The position numbers and the translations under genes were made by a program. Shown here in pieces: positions 5,267-6,537 of a stretch of DNA of 6,537 nucleotides. The notes beneath the pieces are model-generated. The model did not search any database and was not told the origin of the DNA. It saw nothing but the letters and a program-made list of their open reading frames with translations. Position 1 is the first letter of the stretch. Every line of letters starts with the position of its first letter. Origin of the DNA: an archaeon (GTDB lineage: Archaea; Hydrothermarchaeota; Hydrothermarchaeia; JALTZZ01; JALUTC01); the NCBI GenBank assembly GCA_027051265.1, contig JALTZH010000021.1, positions 1 through 6,537 on the forward strand, read 5' to 3'.

Positions 5267-6281
5267 GTATATAGTCTGGAAGAAGAAAAAGAACGTCAAA
5301 TCCATATCAACAGATTTAAGTCTAAAAGATGTTCGTGAAAAAACTATTCAAGAAGAATATTTATCAGAACCTTTAGGTGGATACAAAGAAGAGCAAGAAT
5401 TTCAATACCCATGGATAACGGTAAAAAATGAGCAAGAATTAACCTTTTATAGGAAAATATTGGGAAAATCTATGTATAGTTCTCATGAGGGGATTAATAC
5501 AAGAGGCGCTAATGGTGTTTACTGGTTGAAAATTTTAAATCAAAAAGGAAATCTTGTTCTAATAGAAAATCTTGCTGAAAGAAGTAAGAGGAAGGTAAAA
5601 AGAGTAAGAAAATGGGTTGAGAAAGATTTGGTATATCCTCTTGTTTTAACTTCGAATATTGATAAATGGTATTATAATTATAGCTATTACATAGTGATAC
5701 CACATGATACCAATGGAAGATTGATTAATGAGAATTATTTGAAAATAAATTATCCCGAAACTTATAAGTATTTGTATGAATTTAAGAGCATTTTAGCTAA
5801 TAGAAAACTTCATGGTAAAAAAATAAAAGAAAATAACTGGTATATACTTGAGGGTACCAATAGGGGAGTTTTTTATCCTTATAAAGTTGTAATTCCATGT
5901 ATCGGAGAAAGAGAGCTTAGGGCTGTTGTTCTTGAAAGAGTTAAGGATAAATATTTAGGAGAAAAGCCGTTAATGATACAGGAAACATCAATCTATATTG
6001 GATTAAAAGATAGAGAAGAAGCTCATTATCTATGTGCTATTCTCAATTCAAAAACAATTCAAGAAATAATTTCTCAAATAATTATTAAGGGTGGAAAAAG
6101 AGCTATAGGTCCAGGTTCTTTATCTGTATTAAATATACCAAAGTTTGATAAGAATAAAAAGGAGCATATTAAACTTGCGAAACTTTCTATAGAAGCTCAT
6201 GAAGCAAAAAGACAAAAACGTTTATCCTTTTTAAAGAAAATTGAAGATGAAATCAATGAGATCGTTAAAAGGATATTTTAG
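5247..6281 (+). pseudogene. type IIG restriction-modification enzyme, 3' fragment: target-recognition domain
   Basis: These 344 codons continue the protein broken off at 3835. The frame starts SHSYPFKYIVWKKKKN, the stretch that usually follows NRTGAIIV(R/K)K in Eco57I-like methylases. It then carries the recognition region, with conserved-looking features such as YPWITV, LEGTNRGVFYPY and the late block LNSKTIQEII...GPGSLSVLNIPKFD, and closes with a charged helical tail ending EIVKRIF. TaqI/Eco57I-type enzymes read their DNA target through this part. The fragment has no start codon of its own near the junction. The open frame reaches back to a TTG at 5190 only by reading 57 bases of transposon right end out of the tnpB frame; the first in-frame ATG inside is well downstream (MYSSHEG). 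Separate translation is therefore doubtful, but the frame is otherwise intact to TAG 6279-6281, which points to a recent interruption. Confidence 0.85.
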
Positions 6282-6307
6282 TACTTTAAAACTTACAACA
6301 ATTCGTA

Positions 6308-6537
6308 TCAAAGCTTTTCAAGCTCTTCCATAATTATGGTAAAATCTCTTGAACTAAGCTTATATCCTGTTTTCACCATACTTTTAAATACGTTAACAAC
6401 TTTCTCCTTGTTAATGAAACCTTTTTTGAAAAGAAGCATAAGCAGGTAAACGTTTCCTCTAACTTCTATTCCCAAGATCCTTCCAACAACTCTTGCAGGT
6501 TTTTCATCTATTATAGCAATTCCGTTGAGCTTCTTTC
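6308..6537 (-). CDS. PIN-domain / DUF3368 protein, C-terminal part (VapC-like toxin), partial
   Basis: A minus-strand frame enters from the right edge and stops at TGA (6310-6308), giving 75 residues. It contains IAIIDEKPARVVGRILGIE, the late PIN-domain block in which an acidic pair is followed by AR and LG(I/V), then the DUF3368-like stretch GNVYLLMLLFKKGFINKEKV and a C-terminal helix pair ending EELEKL. PIN proteins of this type are metal-dependent RNases that act as the toxin of VapBC-like pairs in archaea. The N-terminal catalytic acids and any antitoxin partner (upstream on the minus strand, outside the window) cannot be seen. It converges on the disrupted restriction-modification gene across 26 bases. 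The family call rests on pattern recall, without a profile search. Confidence 0.7.
   Translation of the reverse strand, partial: KKLNGIAIIDEKPARVVGRILGIEVRGNVYLLMLLFKKGFINKEKVVNVFKSMVKTGYKLSSRDFTIIMEELEKL

Overview
The window is AT-rich and reads as archaeal, probably a hyperthermophile or thermophile. The signs are a GlmU protein of the archaeal ST0452 type, T/A-rich box A-like promoters, GAGG/GAGGTG ribosome binding sites, a PIN/DUF3368 toxin-like gene, and a TnpB of the type I associate with Thermococcales and Thermoproteota. The exact lineage cannot be fixed from this sequence.

Layout, left to right. Positions 1-75 hold the last 24 codons of an unrecognised gene. After a 136-base gap with promoter-like T/A-rich DNA comes a compact plus-strand run of three genes: a 92-aa double zinc-finger protein (212-490), a 412-aa bifunctional sugar-1-phosphate nucleotidylyltransferase/acetyltransferase (glmU-like, 492-1730), and a large type IIG (Eco57I-like) restriction-modification gene that starts by a 4-base ATGA overlap at 1727. 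The spacings (1 base, then an overlap) suggest one operon.

The restriction-modification gene is cut in two by a TnpB-only IS200/IS605-family (IS1341-type) element of about 1.41 kb (about 3834-5247). The 5' fragment (1727-3835) keeps a PD-(D/E)XK nuclease signature and the whole N6-adenine methyltransferase core. The 3' fragment (5247-6281) carries the target-recognition region. Precise removal of the element joins the halves in frame into a protein of about 1046 aa, so the insertion looks recent and potentially reversible. The element has a left-end hairpin, its own T/A-rich promoter, a 19-base inverted repeat flanking the tnpB start, tnpB itself, and a structured right end expected to form the omega-RNA. 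The guide read from just beyond the right end would match the recognition-domain part of the interrupted gene, so TnpB should target the empty allele of its own host gene.

Points of interest: TnpB has Gly where the canonical RuvC-II catalytic Glu belongs, with a candidate substitute Glu 47-48 residues downstream; its zinc ribbon reads CxxC...CxxM; and its last 30 or so codons double as omega-RNA scaffold. No TnpA is present. The window closes with the C-terminal 75 residues of a minus-strand PIN/DUF3368 (VapC-like) gene, convergent with the disrupted gene. I saw no tRNA, rRNA or CRISPR array.
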